Assembly: GCA_033064195.1 (NCBI GenBank)
Contig: JARBJD010000168.1
Span: 94,725 to 158,724, forward strand
Reading direction: 5' to 3'
Length of the DNA stretch: 64,000 nucleotides
Origin: Blattamonas nauphoetae
Lineage: Eukaryota > Preaxostyla > Oxymonadida
Positions 1 to 10,856 of the stretch are shown here, piece by piece; position 1 is the first letter of the stretch, and the number at the start of each line of letters is the position of its first letter. The translations under genes and the position numbers were made by a program. Under the pieces are notes generated by a model. The model searched no databases. It had not been told where the DNA came from and was given only the letters and a program-made list of their open reading frames with translations.

Positions 1-2778
1 CTGTCAGCTCAAAAACGACAGTTAGCCGTCGAAGCACAACTCAAAGAAGAAGAACGACGAGCGAAAGAAGAGGAAAGGCTAAAACAAAATCAAGAAATGA
101 CAATGAGATTGGAGGAATCACAACGAGCGAAGGAGGAGAGGACGAAACGAGAAGAAGTGGAAAGGAGAATGATGGAGTTGACTGAAACACTCACAGCGAA
201 AGAGAAGCTCAATGAACATTTGTTGAATCGGATCAACCGAATGAAGGAGGAAGAAGATCGAAGAAAGGAAGAAGAGAGAGAGAGGGACGATTTGAGAAAA
301 CGAACAGAGTACACACAGAGAGAAGAGGAAATGAGAAAAGTTGCGGACATGGAGAGGAATCAACGAAAGCGACTGGAAGAACTGGAAACTCGTTTGGAGG
401 CTCGTCGACGAAGTGATATGACACAAATGGAAGAAGAAACAAATCAACTGCGAGCAGAACTGTCAAAAGTGAAGGGAGAGAAGACGAAGCTGGAAAATGA
501 GCTCTTCACCATCAGAAATGAAGCGAAGAAGGCAGAGTTGAGTTCGATTGTGGATTTGGAGGAGTTGAGAACAAAGATGAAAGAAAATGAGGAGAGATGG
601 GAACACGAAAAGGGGGATTTGTTGATCGAGATGATCACAAAGGAGAGAACAAGCGAGGAACAACTTTTGGACAAGATGTCCGAGATTTCTGAGTTGAGAG
701 GGGAGTTGGACAGACTGCGAGAAGAAAAGAGGAAAGATGAGCTGAACAAGATCGAGGCAGAGCAGCGTGTGATGGAAGAAGAAGTGAGAAGACGAGAAGA
801 ATCAAGACAATCGCAGAATTCGCTTCGAACGGAAAAGAAAGGGCTTGAGGAGGAATTGAACCGATATGTTACCAAGTTGAATGAGATGGAGAGAGTGATG
901 GGGGAGAAGGAGGAAGAATGCAGAAAGTTGGAGAGGGAGAAGAACGAGATGTCTGTTGAACTGAGGTTGGGATTGAAGGATGGAGAGGACAGAGTGGAGC
1001 AGGTGATTTTGGAGAATGAATCACTTCGGAACAAAATGAAGGAATTCGAGTCCACAGCAAGACAACTCGAGAAAGAGAAAACAATGCTGGAAGAAAGAGA
1101 AAAGATCCGAACGGAACAGTTGAGCAAAACAGAACACAAACTGATGTCTGAATTGGAAGAGCGAAAAGAGGAAGAAAACAAGATTCGAGAAGAACTGACA
1201 AACACCCTACGAACTCTCACAAATCTCACGAACCACTCAGAATCAGTGGAACGAGAATTGGATCGAGTGCAGTCTGCGCTGAGTTGGACTGAAGAGGAAG
1301 TGAGTCGAGTGATGAAGGAAATGGAGGTTTTGGAGGAGGAGAGAAGAAGAATGGATGATGAGTTGAGAGAAGCGAGAGAACGAGTTGTGGAGAAAGAGGA
1401 ACTGATTTGGGAGATGAAGTCTGAGTTGGAGAGAGTTGGTGAGGAAAGAGAGAAGGAGAGAAAAGAAGAGGATTGGAGGAGGATGGAAGAAGCGAGGCAA
1501 AGAGAAGAGATGGAGAGGTTGGAGAGAGAGAAGGAAGAGAAGGATCGTGCTCAGAGAACGATCGAAGAACAAAGCATTCTTGAGAGAGAGAACGAAACAA
1601 GAAAACAACAAGAAGAGAGCGAGATATCACAGAAAGAGATGGAAAAACGAATTATTGAGTTGGAAAAACTGCTTGCACAGAAAGATGAAGAAATTCGATC
1701 TGTCAAAACAACGCTGGAACAGCAGAAACACGAACTTTCGCAAAAAGAAGAGAAAGAAGAGACGAACAGACAACTTCGGAAGGAAAGAGAGATGGAACAC
1801 GCCGAGGAAGAAAAAAGGAAAAGAAATGAACTTGAATCACGACTGAATGAATCGAAAATCGAACTGGAACGGGTATCGGAAGAACTCAGACGAGTGGAAA
1901 TGCGATTGGAGAGTTCAGAACATAAGAATTGGACTTTGAATCGAGCTTTCAATGATTTGGAACGACATTCGAATGGATTGTGGGAATATTGTTTTGGGAA
2001 GGATGGGAGGAAAGGAGAAGGTGTGAGGAAGAGAGAGTTGAGGGAAGAAATGGGGAGGGTGGTGGGAGAGCAGGAGAAGCAGAAGGTCGTGATGGAGAGA
2101 GAAGGGGAGAGGAGAAAGGATGGTTTGGAGTCTGTGGGGGAGTGTGAAGATGAGATGGGGATGGAAGAAGAGAGGCAGAGAAGAGATGAAGGCGGTGAGA
2201 ATCTAGATGACTGGACGAGTCAGCAGAGAGACCACCAACACGAAAGACAACCAGATCCAACCAAACACGAACCTGAATTTGTCTCGAACTTCTTCACGTC
2301 TCCTCATTTCATCTCTTCACTCACTCCAACACACCCAACTCGACTTCTCTCACACCACATCCCAATCTCATCCACTCACATATCATCTGATCCCACACTC
2401 ATCTCAACAGAGTCGTTCAATTCTCCCGTCTTCGATCCCCTCCCTCCACACCCCCAGAACAGCTTTCGAAGGGTTGTTGAAAATGAGAAGGAGAGAAGAT
2501 GGAAAGAAGAGGTTGGGATTGGAGATGTGTCAATGTCTGCTATGTCCTCATGGAAGGGACTCGGACAGGAATCGGAATCGGATTGGGAGTCTTCGTCGCC
2601 AGTGCATTCTGGGTTGGATGGGAGGGGAATTCAGGAAAGAAAAAAGAAGAAAAAGAAGAGAGGGAAGCAGAAGGGGAGGAGGGGAGGGAGTGGGGAAAGG
2701 CAGAAAGATGTTGTTCGTCCTTTTTATTCTTCTTCATTGAGACAGGGGATTCATCGTTCATTTGTGCCGGTTTCTTGA
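1..2778 (+). CDS. long E/R/K-rich coiled-coil protein, 5' end outside window
   Basis: The reading frame is open from the first base and ends at TGA (2776-2778). The first internal ATG is at 97, but codons 1-32 are of the same composition, so the gene starts upstream. About the first 700 visible residues are almost unbroken heptad-like Glu/Arg/Lys/Leu sequence, a long parallel coiled coil of the tropomyosin/giantin type. The last 190 residues change to a Ser/Pro/Thr-rich linker and then a very basic run of Lys and Arg (near 2640-2700). No enzymatic motif is visible. A structural or tethering role is inferred from composition only. Opposite-strand frames are long here because of the biased composition and are not genes. 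Confidence 0.8.
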   Translation: MSAQKRQLAVEAQLKEEERRAKEEERLKQNQEMTMRLEESQRAKEERTKREEVERRMMELTETLTAKEKLNEHLLNRINRMKEEEDRRKEEERERDDLRKRTEYTQREEEMRKVADMERNQRKRLEELETRLEARRRSDMTQMEEETNQLRAELSKVKGEKTKLENELFTIRNEAKKAELSSIVDLEELRTKMKENEERWEHEKGDLLIEMITKERTSEEQLLDKMSEISELRGELDRLREEKRKDELNKIEAEQRVMEEEVRRREESRQSQNSLRTEKKGLEEELNRYVTKLNEMERVMGEKEEECRKLEREKNEMSVELRLGLKDGEDRVEQVILENESLRNKMKEFESTARQLEKEKTMLEEREKIRTEQLSKTEHKLMSELEERKEEENKIREELTNTLRTLTNLTNHSESVERELDRVQSALSWTEEEVSRVMKEMEVLEEERRRMDDELREARERVVEKEELIWEMKSELERVGEEREKERKEEDWRRMEEARQREEMERLEREKEEKDRAQRTIEEQSILERENETRKQQEESEISQKEMEKRIIELEKLLAQKDEEIRSVKTTLEQQKHELSQKEEKEETNRQLRKEREMEHAEEEKRKRNELESRLNESKIELERVSEELRRVEMRLESSEHKNWTLNRAFNDLERHSNGLWEYCFGKDGRKGEGVRKRELREEMGRVVGEQEKQKVVMEREGERRKDGLESVGECEDEMGMEEERQRRDEGGENLDDWTSQQRDHQHERQPDPTKHEPEFVSNFFTSPHFISSLTPTHPTRLLSHHIPISSTHISSDPTLISTESFNSPVFDPLPPHPQNSFRRVVENEKERRWKEEVGIGDVSMSAMSSWKGLGQESESDWESSSPVHSGLDGRGIQERKKKKKKRGKQKGRRGGSGERQKDVVRPFYSSSLRQGIHRSFVPVS

Positions 2779-3129
2779 TTCATTCTTCATTCAAACTTTG
2801 AACTCTCTCAAATATCTTTGTTTTACTCTTCATTCAACACTTTCATGATGTGTAATCATTGATATCAGAAATTTAGGTCTTGCGGTGAATGATCCAACCA
2901 TAACATTTGCAAATCAACCATGCTTCCAACTCAAGCACAATCACCCCTGTCAAACACATTCGGAACTGGTAACACCTCTGATGGACTTGTGTGAATCGTC
3001 ATTGTCGCATATCAATTGTCCCACGGGACTTTGTCTTGATTTTCATTCTCTGTCTGTTTTCCCATCCATTCAATGACTTTCTCCCTCTTTTCAATCTTCA
3101 CCAATCGTCTTTATAACATTGCCTTTCAG
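2779..3129. other. intergenic or upstream exon/intron sequence
   Basis: This is AT-richer sequence between two plus-strand genes. It ends in CTTTCAG directly before the exon at 3130, so an earlier exon of the downstream gene may lie here, for example around the ATG at 2920 with a GTAAC donor near 2970. That candidate does not keep frame with the next exon, so I do not call it. Confidence 0.35.
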
Positions 3130-5141
3130 ATGGAGGAATTCAGGAGATGTGAAAGTGAGTTCAAGAATGGCGATGAAACTGTCCAATTCAAGATCGCTCA
3201 TTCTGTGTTCAATATTCTCACATCAGGTCTGTCACATGATTTCCACAAGATTATTTGGATTATTTGCGAACTCCTTGTTTTGATTTGGATTGTTGATTTC
3301 CTCGTTCTTTGGATATCTCAGAAGAATCAAAAATGAAAGAACTAAGTTCGATTGGGATTCGGAGTGGATTGTTGGAGAGATTTTCGGAGCGACTCTCTTC
3401 GGAATGTTCATCCACTCTTTATGTGTGTCTCTCTTCTTCTCTCCATATGATGATATTTCTGACTCTCTTGGTCATTCTCTTTTTGATTGATTTTGTGATG
3501 GATTGTGTGATGGATTGTGTGTATTCAGGGAGTTCTGTCGAGTGTGATTGTGGTGATGGTGACATCGGTGTCGGAAGGACGCCCTCGACTTCGGAGTGAC
3601 CTGATTCCTTCTCTGCTTGCGCTCTCCTCCGTTTGTTCCTCTCTGTCTTCATTTTCTTCTTCTCTTTCTCCTTCTTTCACCTGTTCACGTTGTTATTCTC
3701 GTTGTTGTTGTTTGGTTGATCAGCATGCAGACAGTTCGTTGTCGACGCCAGCCACGCACTCTCTTGGGTCTGATCTCTTCTCTCTTCTTCATCATTCTTT
3801 CCTCTCTTCTTTCCTCTCCTTTCTCTCTCCAACTGATTTGATTTCTGTCTATTTGTTTTGACTTGTATTTGTATTTGGAGTCAACTGTGTGGAGGAAGTC
3901 TTTCGACTCTGGAAGTGGAGGGAGTGTTGAGTTCGGGAATTGTTGAGAGACTTTGCACTCGAATTGAAAGTGGAAGTGAAGATGAAAGTGAAAGTGGGTC
4001 AGTGGATGTTGTGGCGACACTCCTTGTTTTGGACCGATTGTGCAGTGGCCTTCGCTCTCACATTGACAACGAACAACATTCGAAATCAACAGAAAAGAGG
4101 AATGAAGAATGGAAAGAAGATTCGTTCTCGCTGACTCGTCGCTGTGGATTCGCACTTGCTCGAATTGAGAAGGCAGTTCTGACATTTGGTCACTCGCTCG
4201 GAAGACAAAGTGCAGACGAAACAACACGAAACATCCAACAGCAAGTTGGAGGAATGATCATTCGACACTTCTCTTCATCGATCTCGTCTCCATCGAAGAA
4301 AGAGATTGGATCGATTGGGATTGACTTGGCAGCAGTTCGGAGAGAGATGGAGATGCGAGAGAAGGAAAGAGAGATGTCAATGAAGAAAGCGGAAGAGGAG
4401 AGACAGAGAGAGTTCTCGAGGAAGATGAGAGAGATGGAAGAGATGAAGAGGATGAACGAGGAGCTGATTGAGGAAGGACGACAGAGACGAGAAGAGAAGA
4501 AGAGAGAAGAAGAAAGGAAGAGAGATGAGGAAAGGCAGAGAGAAGAGGAAAGGAAGAGAGAAGAGGAAGAGCGACGAAGGAATGTGAAGGAAGGAGCAGC
4601 AGCGATCGAAGTGTTCCAACAAGACAAGTTCACTCTCGTTGGAAATGTCTTCACAAAGGTGACTCCCACCAACCATCATCTTCTCTCGCATTCATTCGGA
4701 GCTGTTGTAGCGCGAATCACTTTCATCATTCGGACTATCGACAGCGAGTTTGATTTTGGGTTGATCTCGACAGAGCTGACAGAATCAGCAAAGACAGCAC
4801 AGAAATGGTTCGGTCACAACAAGGGAGGAGCAGCATGGATATGCTATTCATCACATCGTTATTCGAAACAGAACGACAAACAATCACACAAAGGATCAGC
4901 ATGCAAGGTAGGAGCAGTTGGACAGCGAGTGGTGATGGAGGCAGATGGACGAGAAGGAAAGCGAACAGTGAAGCTGTCGCAAGATGGAGAGACTCAGCCA
5001 GTCTTCTTCTCCAACATTCCTGTTCCATTCCGATTCGTCGTCTATCCATACAATCATCCGTGTGCAGTTGAGATTGTTTCGACGGAAGAGTTGAAAGAGC
5101 CATCGATGGTTGGAGGGAGTTTGGAAGTGGTGATGGACTAA
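3130..5141 (+). CDS. five-exon gene: helical N-terminus, E/R coiled coil, C-terminal beta-sandwich-like domain
   Basis: Proposed exons are 3130-3226, 3322-3422, 3529-3630, 3724-3767 and 3881-5141. All introns are GT...AG and 93-113 nt. The spliced length is 1605 nt, exactly 535 codons with TAA, and every phase matches. The N-terminal ~230 residues are alpha-helical, ARM-like (FRRCESEF, IGIRSGLLERFSERL, LLVLDRLCSGLRSHID). Next comes an 80-residue RREEE/KREEE coiled coil, then a C-terminal domain with AAAIEVF, VFTK, EADGREGKRTVKLSQDG and FFSNIPVPFRFVVY. From memory this C-terminal module is common in Blattamonas nauphoetae, often behind a protein kinase domain; no kinase is visible here. The ATG at 3130 directly follows a splice-acceptor-like CTTTCAG, so it may be an internal codon and the true start may lie upstream. 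Function unknown. Confidence 0.8.
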
Positions 5142-5282
5142 TCAAAGCTCTTCTCTTTTCACACTCGCTTTCAATTCACTTTTCTTCCTTCCCCTTTAAT
5201 CACCAAATTTATCTGCCAGACATAGAGAGTGTGGAGAGACAATCTTGTTTCGCTAAGGCATCGGAGATGAGGAGAAGATTAA

Positions 5283-5973
5283 CCATTTGAAGACCAGATC
5301 AACGCAAAGAGAGGGTTTTCAGTCTATAGTCAGTTGGATGAACTCAATGGTGTTTTCCAAAAGCCACATGCGACACTCTCACTGGAGAGTAGTTTACCAA
5401 ATGTTTACCCAGGTTTTGGAGGGAAAAAGGCGACGAACTCGCGATCACCCCTTAATCTGTCCAAACTCGGTCCTCAAGAAATGCTCGCATTCATCCTGAC
5501 CTCCATCCTCACAGCTTTCAAGATCGACAATTATGAATTCGAAGTGGAGCACCTCACGTTGAACGGGTTTGTGCCTCGCTTTGTGATTGTTCTCTTCTGA
5601 CAGCACGGCCTACTCTCTCCGTGTGAGCAACGATGAAACGCTTTATTTCAACTACATGGATACTGTCGCACTTCCGTCGGAGTGTGAGCATCTTGGATGG
5701 ACAACGAATGCATATTCGATTGTGGCGTTGAAAGACATGGAACTTTGTGTAAATACTGCAAACATCAAGTCTGGCCGATTCAGCCTGATTCCCCGAAGTG
5801 GATCGTCCGCCCCAGCTGGCCTGCGCTCGGTGTATCGATCGGCCCTTGCGAATCTATTCCAGATTGACCTGATCTGCAACCGAACTGAATCGATGCGCGT
5901 TTCTCGTTCCACAAGCGGTTCTTACCTCGTGACATGGCACAATCCGGCGGGCTGTGCTCGTGTTGTGGGATAG
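5283..5973 (+). CDS. conserved hypothetical gene X, left copy of an inverted gene pair
   Basis: Exon 1 is open from about 5283 to 5566. A 37-nt intron (5567-5603, GTTTGT...CTGACAG) is followed by exon 2 (5604-5973, TAG). Splicing joins LTLNG to TAYSLRVSNDETL in frame. The right-hand copy has an intron of the same length and position, which supports it. The protein has MLAFILTSILTAFKID (a hydrophobic helix) and a C-terminal part with several Cys and Arg (CEHLGWTTNAYS, DLICNRTESMR). No family recognised. The 5' end is uncertain: upstream of about 5357 the two copies no longer match and no ATG is in frame. Confidence 0.6.
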
Positions 5974-6209
5974 ACGGGAACGAGGCTGTTGATGTCCCGA
6001 CTCTATACACAGAGTTATTTCTCTTTTCTGAAGCACCTCATGATTTTTGAGAGTACTGAGATGATCGTTTCACGATCTTTTCTATTTTCCGCATGTTTTG
6101 GGAACTGTAGCCAGCCCGTGTCTCGCTGTGACCTTCGAGAAAGGCGTCGCAATTTGGGAGAACAACCAGGTCAAAGAGTGTTTATGGAGAAGTGGAATTA
6201 GAAACCGCG
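5357..6209 (+). repeat. left arm of large inverted duplication (~853 bp)
   Basis: This stretch is matched in reverse complement by 7759-8610 at about 97% identity by eye. It holds gene X and its 3' flank, and its inner end carries the reverse complement of the last codons and stop of the Cys-rich gene at 7107-7769. The arms are separated by about 1.55 kb of unique sequence, so the whole is a gapped palindrome. The outer ends stop abruptly inside exon 1 of gene X. Confidence 0.9.
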
Positions 6210-6433
6210 AAAGATAAAGTATTGAATGAAGTGATAGCTTATAACAACCGAAGTGTTTGGGCAGCACACGAATTCGGTTCTAAATTACGAGTCAGAACAT
6301 CACCACAGAATTTCCGTCATGTGTGGAGAAATAGGGATGGAATGGGAGAGGCGGGAAATATTATCAATTCGGAACGATGTTCCGCTCTCGGGTGCCGAAA
6401 ACTGAAGAAAGAGAAAAATGAGAGAAGAGAGAA

Positions 6434-6977
6434 TCATACTCCAATTTTCACTGATGAAGGTATTCCTGACATATAACTTCTTCCAGTCTTTCCATTCACA
6501 AAGAATTGCACAGTTCTAGGCGATGATTCAAAGTCACAGATGATTCGAACACAATCTCCATCATTCAGGATAGAGTGGCATATCTGAGACGATGAGGACG
6601 ATGTTGGAGTGTTGGAGCAGAGACGACCCCTTGAGTTGAGACTTACAGAATCTGCAAATGTGAGAATCGAGAAAAATAGACTTTTGGTTTCAACTCCCAA
6701 CCTGTCACCGTCGGCACAAACACGACAAGCAGAGTCGATCAAACCAATCCCCAAATAGCCAGTCCATCCTAGGAAGACACAATGACTGAGAAAATATGGT
6801 CACACTAGGGAGAGTCAGGATTGTGATGGTTACGGATTGAACTCCAGACGAGAAGGGACTCACTAGAGTACACGTGCCCCAATGAGAAGAATGCGTATCA
6901 CGTTGGGTGAAGAGAGGCTCAACCCTGTATCGATCAGAAGTCATGTTCATACGAGTCTCGAGTTGATCTAACCACAA
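6434..6977 (-). pseudogene. SPRY-like domain protein, frame changed near 6730
   Basis: Two overlapping minus-strand frames together show the oxymonad SPRY-like domain: SGVQSVTITILTLP, then GIGLIDSACRV, LNSRGRLCSNTPTS, LNDGDCVRI and the diagnostic PRTVQFFVNGKTGRSYMSGI. The N-terminal half (6977-6705) and the C-terminal half (6754-6434) are in different frames, which differ by one base around 6730; no good intron fits, so a frameshift is likely. SPRY domains bind peptides or other proteins; the role here is unknown. It lies in the spacer of the inverted duplication and runs head-to-head with the Cys-rich gene at 7107. Confidence 0.65.
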
Positions 6978-7106
6978 AGCTGCGTATCAGTATGATCCAC
7001 CCATGAAGAATTGATTCGACGTGACATCAACAGTATTGACACTTCGAATGGAGATATGTGACATTGTGGCTACAACTGCTTTACACTCTTCGTATTTCTT
7101 GTGAAG

Positions 7107-7769
7107 ATGTTCGCCCTCCTTGCTTCTTTGTCCAGCCAAATTCTTGCCCAATGCTTCGGGTTCTCCCAGCCATCGTGCAGCAGCTGCTCGATGCCAAGCT
7201 TCCCGTCGTTCGAGTCAAGCCGTGGATGTGCCTGCTCGACTCCATCGGTGCCCCAGTTCAACTTCCCTCAACCATCTCCCTGTGCTCTTCCTCAACAATC
7301 ACCATGTGCCCTGCCCGCGCCCACTCGCTTCTCGAACGAGAACATGTTCAACGCGCACAACAGTGGGAACAACCGTCAAGCGTCTCAAGACCACATGCGC
7401 GCCAACGCAGACTGCGACACATCTCGCCAGAACGCGGCGGAACGCTGCAACGCTCAACGTGCGAAGGCTCTGCTTGATGCTGATGTGCGTGCACAGAACC
7501 ACCGCTTCTCGGAATGCAACGAGAACGAGTTCCTCTGCCACAACAAGAAGGCTCGCACCGACACTGGAGACTGCTCGGCTCAGACCGCAAAATTGAATGC
7601 GGACACTTCGAATGCTTGCCAGGCAGCTCAACGGAACTGCGACTCGAACAAACATCACAGCTGTGCTGGGCGCGATGCGACGACACTTTGTGAAGCCGCT
7701 CACTGCTCAGACGCGTCGGGACTGAAGAGCGCATCAGGATGCGGGTCAGTGTCGCCCTGCGGTTTCTAA
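7107..7769 (+). CDS. secreted Cys-rich protein (220 aa)
   Basis: The start is taken at ATG 7107, because the codon two upstream in the frame is GTG. The protein opens with MFALLASLSSQILAQ, a good signal peptide, then CFGFSQPSCSSC. The Pro/Phe/Ser-rich N-terminal third is followed by a region with regularly spaced Cys (CDTS, CNAQ, CNEN, CHNKK, CSAQ, CQAAQRNC, CEAAHCSD) and many Ala/Asn/Asp. There is no second membrane segment. It looks exported or surface-attached with disulphides. The TAA stop and last two codons fall inside the right arm of the inverted duplication. The matching tail is also at the inner end of the left arm (near 6195-6209), so a second copy of this gene probably once existed there. 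Family not recognised. Confidence 0.65.
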   Translation: MFALLASLSSQILAQCFGFSQPSCSSCSMPSFPSFESSRGCACSTPSVPQFNFPQPSPCALPQQSPCALPAPTRFSNENMFNAHNSGNNRQASQDHMRANADCDTSRQNAAERCNAQRAKALLDADVRAQNHRFSECNENEFLCHNKKARTDTGDCSAQTAKLNADTSNACQAAQRNCDSNKHHSCAGRDATTLCEAAHCSDASGLKSASGCGSVSPCGF

Positions 7770-8610
7770 TTCCACTTCTCCATAAACACTCTTTGACCTG
7801 GTTGTTCTCCAAATTGCGACGCCTTTCTCGAAGTTCACAGCGAGACACGGGCTGGCTACAGTTCCCAAAACATGCGGAAAATAGAAAAGATCGTGAAACG
7901 ATCATCTCAGTACTCTCAAAAATCATGAGGTGCTTTAGAAAAGAGAAATAACGCTGTGTATAGAGTTGGGACATCAACAGCCTCGTTCCCGTCTATCCCA
8001 CAACACGAGCACAGCCCGCCGGATTGTGCCATGTCACGAGGTAAGAACCGCTTGTGGAACGAGAAACGCGCATCGATTCAGTTCGGTTGCAGATCAGGTC
8101 AATCTGGAATAGATTCGCAAGGGCCGATCGATACACCGAGCGCAGGCCAGCTGGGGCGGACGATCCACTTCGGGGAATCAGGCTGAATCGGCCAGACTTG
8201 ATGTTTGCAGTATTTACACAAAGTTCCATGTCTTTCAACGTCACAATCGAATATGCATTCGTTGTCCATCCAAGATGCTCACACTCCGACGGAAGTGCGA
8301 CAGTATCCATGTAGTTGAAATAAAGCGTTTCATCGTTGCTCACACGGAGAGAGTAGGCCGTGCTGCCACAAAAGAATAATGACAAAGCGAGGCACATACC
8401 CGTTCAACGTGAGGTGCTCCACTTCGAATTCATAGTTGTCGATCTTGAAAGCTGTGAGGATGGAGGTCAGGATGAATGCGAGCATTTCTTGAGGATCGAG
8501 TTTGGACAGATTAAGGGGTGATCGCGAGTTCGTCGCCTTTTTCCCTCCAAAACCTGGGTAAACATTTGGTAAACTACTCTCCAATGAGAGAATCGCATGT
8601 AGCTTTTGGA
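7759..8610 (-). repeat. right arm of large inverted duplication (~852 bp)
   Basis: Reverse complement of 5357-6209. It begins with the last bases of the Cys-rich gene and ends inside exon 1 of gene X. Differences are a handful of substitutions and a one-base indel, so the duplication is fairly recent or maintained by gene conversion. Confidence 0.9.
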
Positions 8611-8632
8611 CCTCCAGCTCAAATCGTTCCAT
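7993..8632 (-). CDS. conserved hypothetical gene X, right copy
   Basis: Exon 1 is 8632-8400 (ATG at 8632, MERFELEVQKLH). The intron is 8399-8363 (37 nt, GTATGT...TGGCAG). Exon 2 is 8362-7993, ending GCARVVG and TAG. The predicted protein matches the left copy from SLESSLPNVYPG onwards. The donor here is canonical GTATGT whereas the left copy has GTTTGT. It converges on the Cys-rich gene, whose stop lies about 225 bp away. Upstream of 8611 the sequence is not shared with the left copy, so at least one copy acquired a new 5' end. Confidence 0.65.
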
Positions 8633-8679
8633 TCACATACATTTCGCCTCATTTGCTTCTGCCTACCACTCTCTTCCTC

Positions 8680-8950
8680 ATCGTGACAGAAAAGCTTGCA
8701 AACCAAGATTTAATGCATTTACCTGTTGGTGGTCGAATCACCCATGCGCCTTTGATTCTGAAGAATATCTTCAAAATTATCTTGCCTTACGCGCTGTATT
8801 GGTGTCGCTAGAAAAGAAAACGAAACAAAAAATGAAGATACAACTGAACAAGATTAGAAAGGTCTTCAGAAATCTCCAAATTTCGATTGATTCATCATCA
8901 TCACTCTCCACCAAACGGAGATCCCGAACTTTGAAGAAGAAACTGAACAT
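8680..8950. other. unassigned stretch upstream of the RHS-like gene
   Basis: A short plus-strand frame (8690-8811, LPVGGRITHAPLILKN) could be an exon of the next gene but lacks supporting splice sites that I can defend. Otherwise I see nothing. Confidence 0.3.
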
Positions 8951-10856
8951 GTGAAGCCGTTCAACAAATCCAATTATATGTACAAGTCTATCCCAACATT
9001 CCAAAACGAAAACAATTTTCTCAAACGACCTGTCGACATACTCTTTCGTCCCTCGACCTACTCGTTGTTTGCTCACATTCTCTTCAACTCCAACGGATAC
9101 ACAAAAACCTGTTTCTTGCAGGACATAAATCTAGCCATCTTTCTCATTGTGACTGGAACACCTGGGATTGGGAAATCTGCGATCCGAATGCCTCTCATCA
9201 CTTTGACTATGAGTCTTGGGGCCAATGTATGTTCATTTTATTTCATTTCCAACTTTTTAGGAAGTGAAAACAGCGCGAAAAGGTGAACCATCGTACATCT
9301 TTGTGAATCAGAATCCGATCGACGATGAAACTACACAGATTCCTTGTGATTATGATGAACAATCGTGTGAAGACGGTCCATTAGACCCGATCGGAAAGGC
9401 ATCGATCACAATCAACAGAAAGCACCGTCCATCGGTTCGCATTCCCAGAGATACATTCTTCTACACTTACGACGTGATGATGTGTACCCCAAAATCGGAA
9501 AGCAAAATATACGATCCTGATCAAGTCTTTCAATCGCAAGAACTCATCGGAGAGCTGAAAGTTCCAAGCATCCATCATTTCCCGCACTTCTTCAAACTGT
9601 TTATGAACGAAGACGATCAAATTGAGAATCGACTTCGAGGAACAACGTGGCACATTGTGGACGAGTATTTTCGCTCTTTTCTTCACATTTTGCTTCTTCT
9701 AACAGCTTTACTCTTCACAGATCCAAAGTCAATCAACGTGAGCATGTTGTTCTCCTGACGTCACCCAACAAGAAAAGATGGGAAAAGATAACAAAACACA
9801 AAGAGGTCGAGGCCCCGATTATGATGAACAATGTGCCGACCCTCTTATTTCCGGAGATGATTCACATTTTCAATGCAATTCCGTGTCCCTTTGGATTCAG
9901 AGCGACCCCAGCTTCGATGATTTGCATCGAGTCCTGAGTCGCATGTTGTGTGAACCAGTTCAATGGATCAAATTGTGGAGAAGACGGGTGGATGCTACGA
10001 TACCCACAATTCAGGACGCGTGTAGCGAACACATCCCGTGGAATCATTCCTTGTTTGCGGATCGAATTCTGTGCTCTCTTCATCACAATTTGATCCGCTG
10101 AACTGGTTCACACAGCATGCGACTCAGGACGCATCCCAAATCATGCAAACTCGGACAGCCGAAGACCCAAAAGACCATTCAGAAGGTTATTTGAGTGCTG
10201 TTGAGGAAGGCCTCACATTGACCCAATTGAGACCGATTGAACCAACTGGACAACACACACGCCGCCGGGCACCTGTTTCGTTCCCAAAAACGAACATCAG
10301 CCTTTGTGAAATGACGAATTATTCGTGGAATATTCAGACGATTACCGTTCCAAAAATCGCATCGTTCAACAAGCATGCGGGTGAGGCGTACGACCCACAG
10401 TGGGGTTTCCTCTTCCAGCATTGTGTCGACAAAGAAGCTCTGACGTGTTTTTCGCATCCGAGCAATGCGGATGAAATGTCGGACGCAGACGAAGACTTCG
10501 TGAGTGGAGGACGTCGTGCGCATTGAGCTCGACTGCAGGTCGTCACCAGTCACCTCGTCCCGAATCATGTGCCGAACGGAGCGTTAGATTCGATGGTTGT
10601 GATGTTCAGGTTGTTGAAAGAGTCAGATGAGCTGCATTCGCTCGGCATCGTCTTCCTCAAAGGGACGGCAGACTCGAAACCCAACATCTCTGACGAAAGT
10701 GTGCGACTGATGAAAAAATGGTGTTTCGTCCTGAAAACACTGTACAACTTGAAGCGAGTGCAGATCTTTCAGTCATTCCTCGTCGTCGCAGATTCAAATG
10801 GGCGTTCCTCCTTCCAACCTCAAACCATCCGAAAACTGAGATCGACAGGCATCTGA
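8951..10856 (+). CDS. RHS/crinkler-like P-loop protein, interrupted
   Basis: The Walker A motif GTPGIGKS lies near 9160-9185. A 34-nt intron (9227-9260, GTATGT...TTTTTAG) in phase 0 joins SLGAN to EVKTARKGEPSYIF. A second intron (9665-9720) joins HIVDE to SKVNQREHVVLLTSPNKKRW. VVLLTSPNKKRW after a GTPGIGKS P-loop is the layout of retrotransposon-hot-spot (RHS) proteins known in trypanosomatids and of CRN-RHS proteins elsewhere. C-terminal parts are at about 10,100-10,526 and 10,569-10,856 (SLGIVFLKGTADSKP). The middle contains an inverted-repeat-bounded segment (9931-10130). The gene looks broken overall. Function in oxymonads unknown. Confidence 0.6.
9931..10130. repeat. 47-bp inverted repeats bounding a ~106-bp segment
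   Basis: 9931-9977 and 10084-10130 are reverse complements with about three mismatches (GTCCTGAGTCGCATG core). Both versions encode QFDPLNWFTQHATQD, on opposite strands. The piece between reads IPRDVFATRV on the minus strand, which suits an RHS protein better than the plus strand. This suggests an inversion with duplicated edges inside the gene. Confidence 0.7.

Noticed and set aside
118-1229. Long minus-strand Ser/Phe/Leu-rich frames opposite the first gene
   Set aside because: They are the complement of an E/R-rich coiled coil, which has few stops on either strand.
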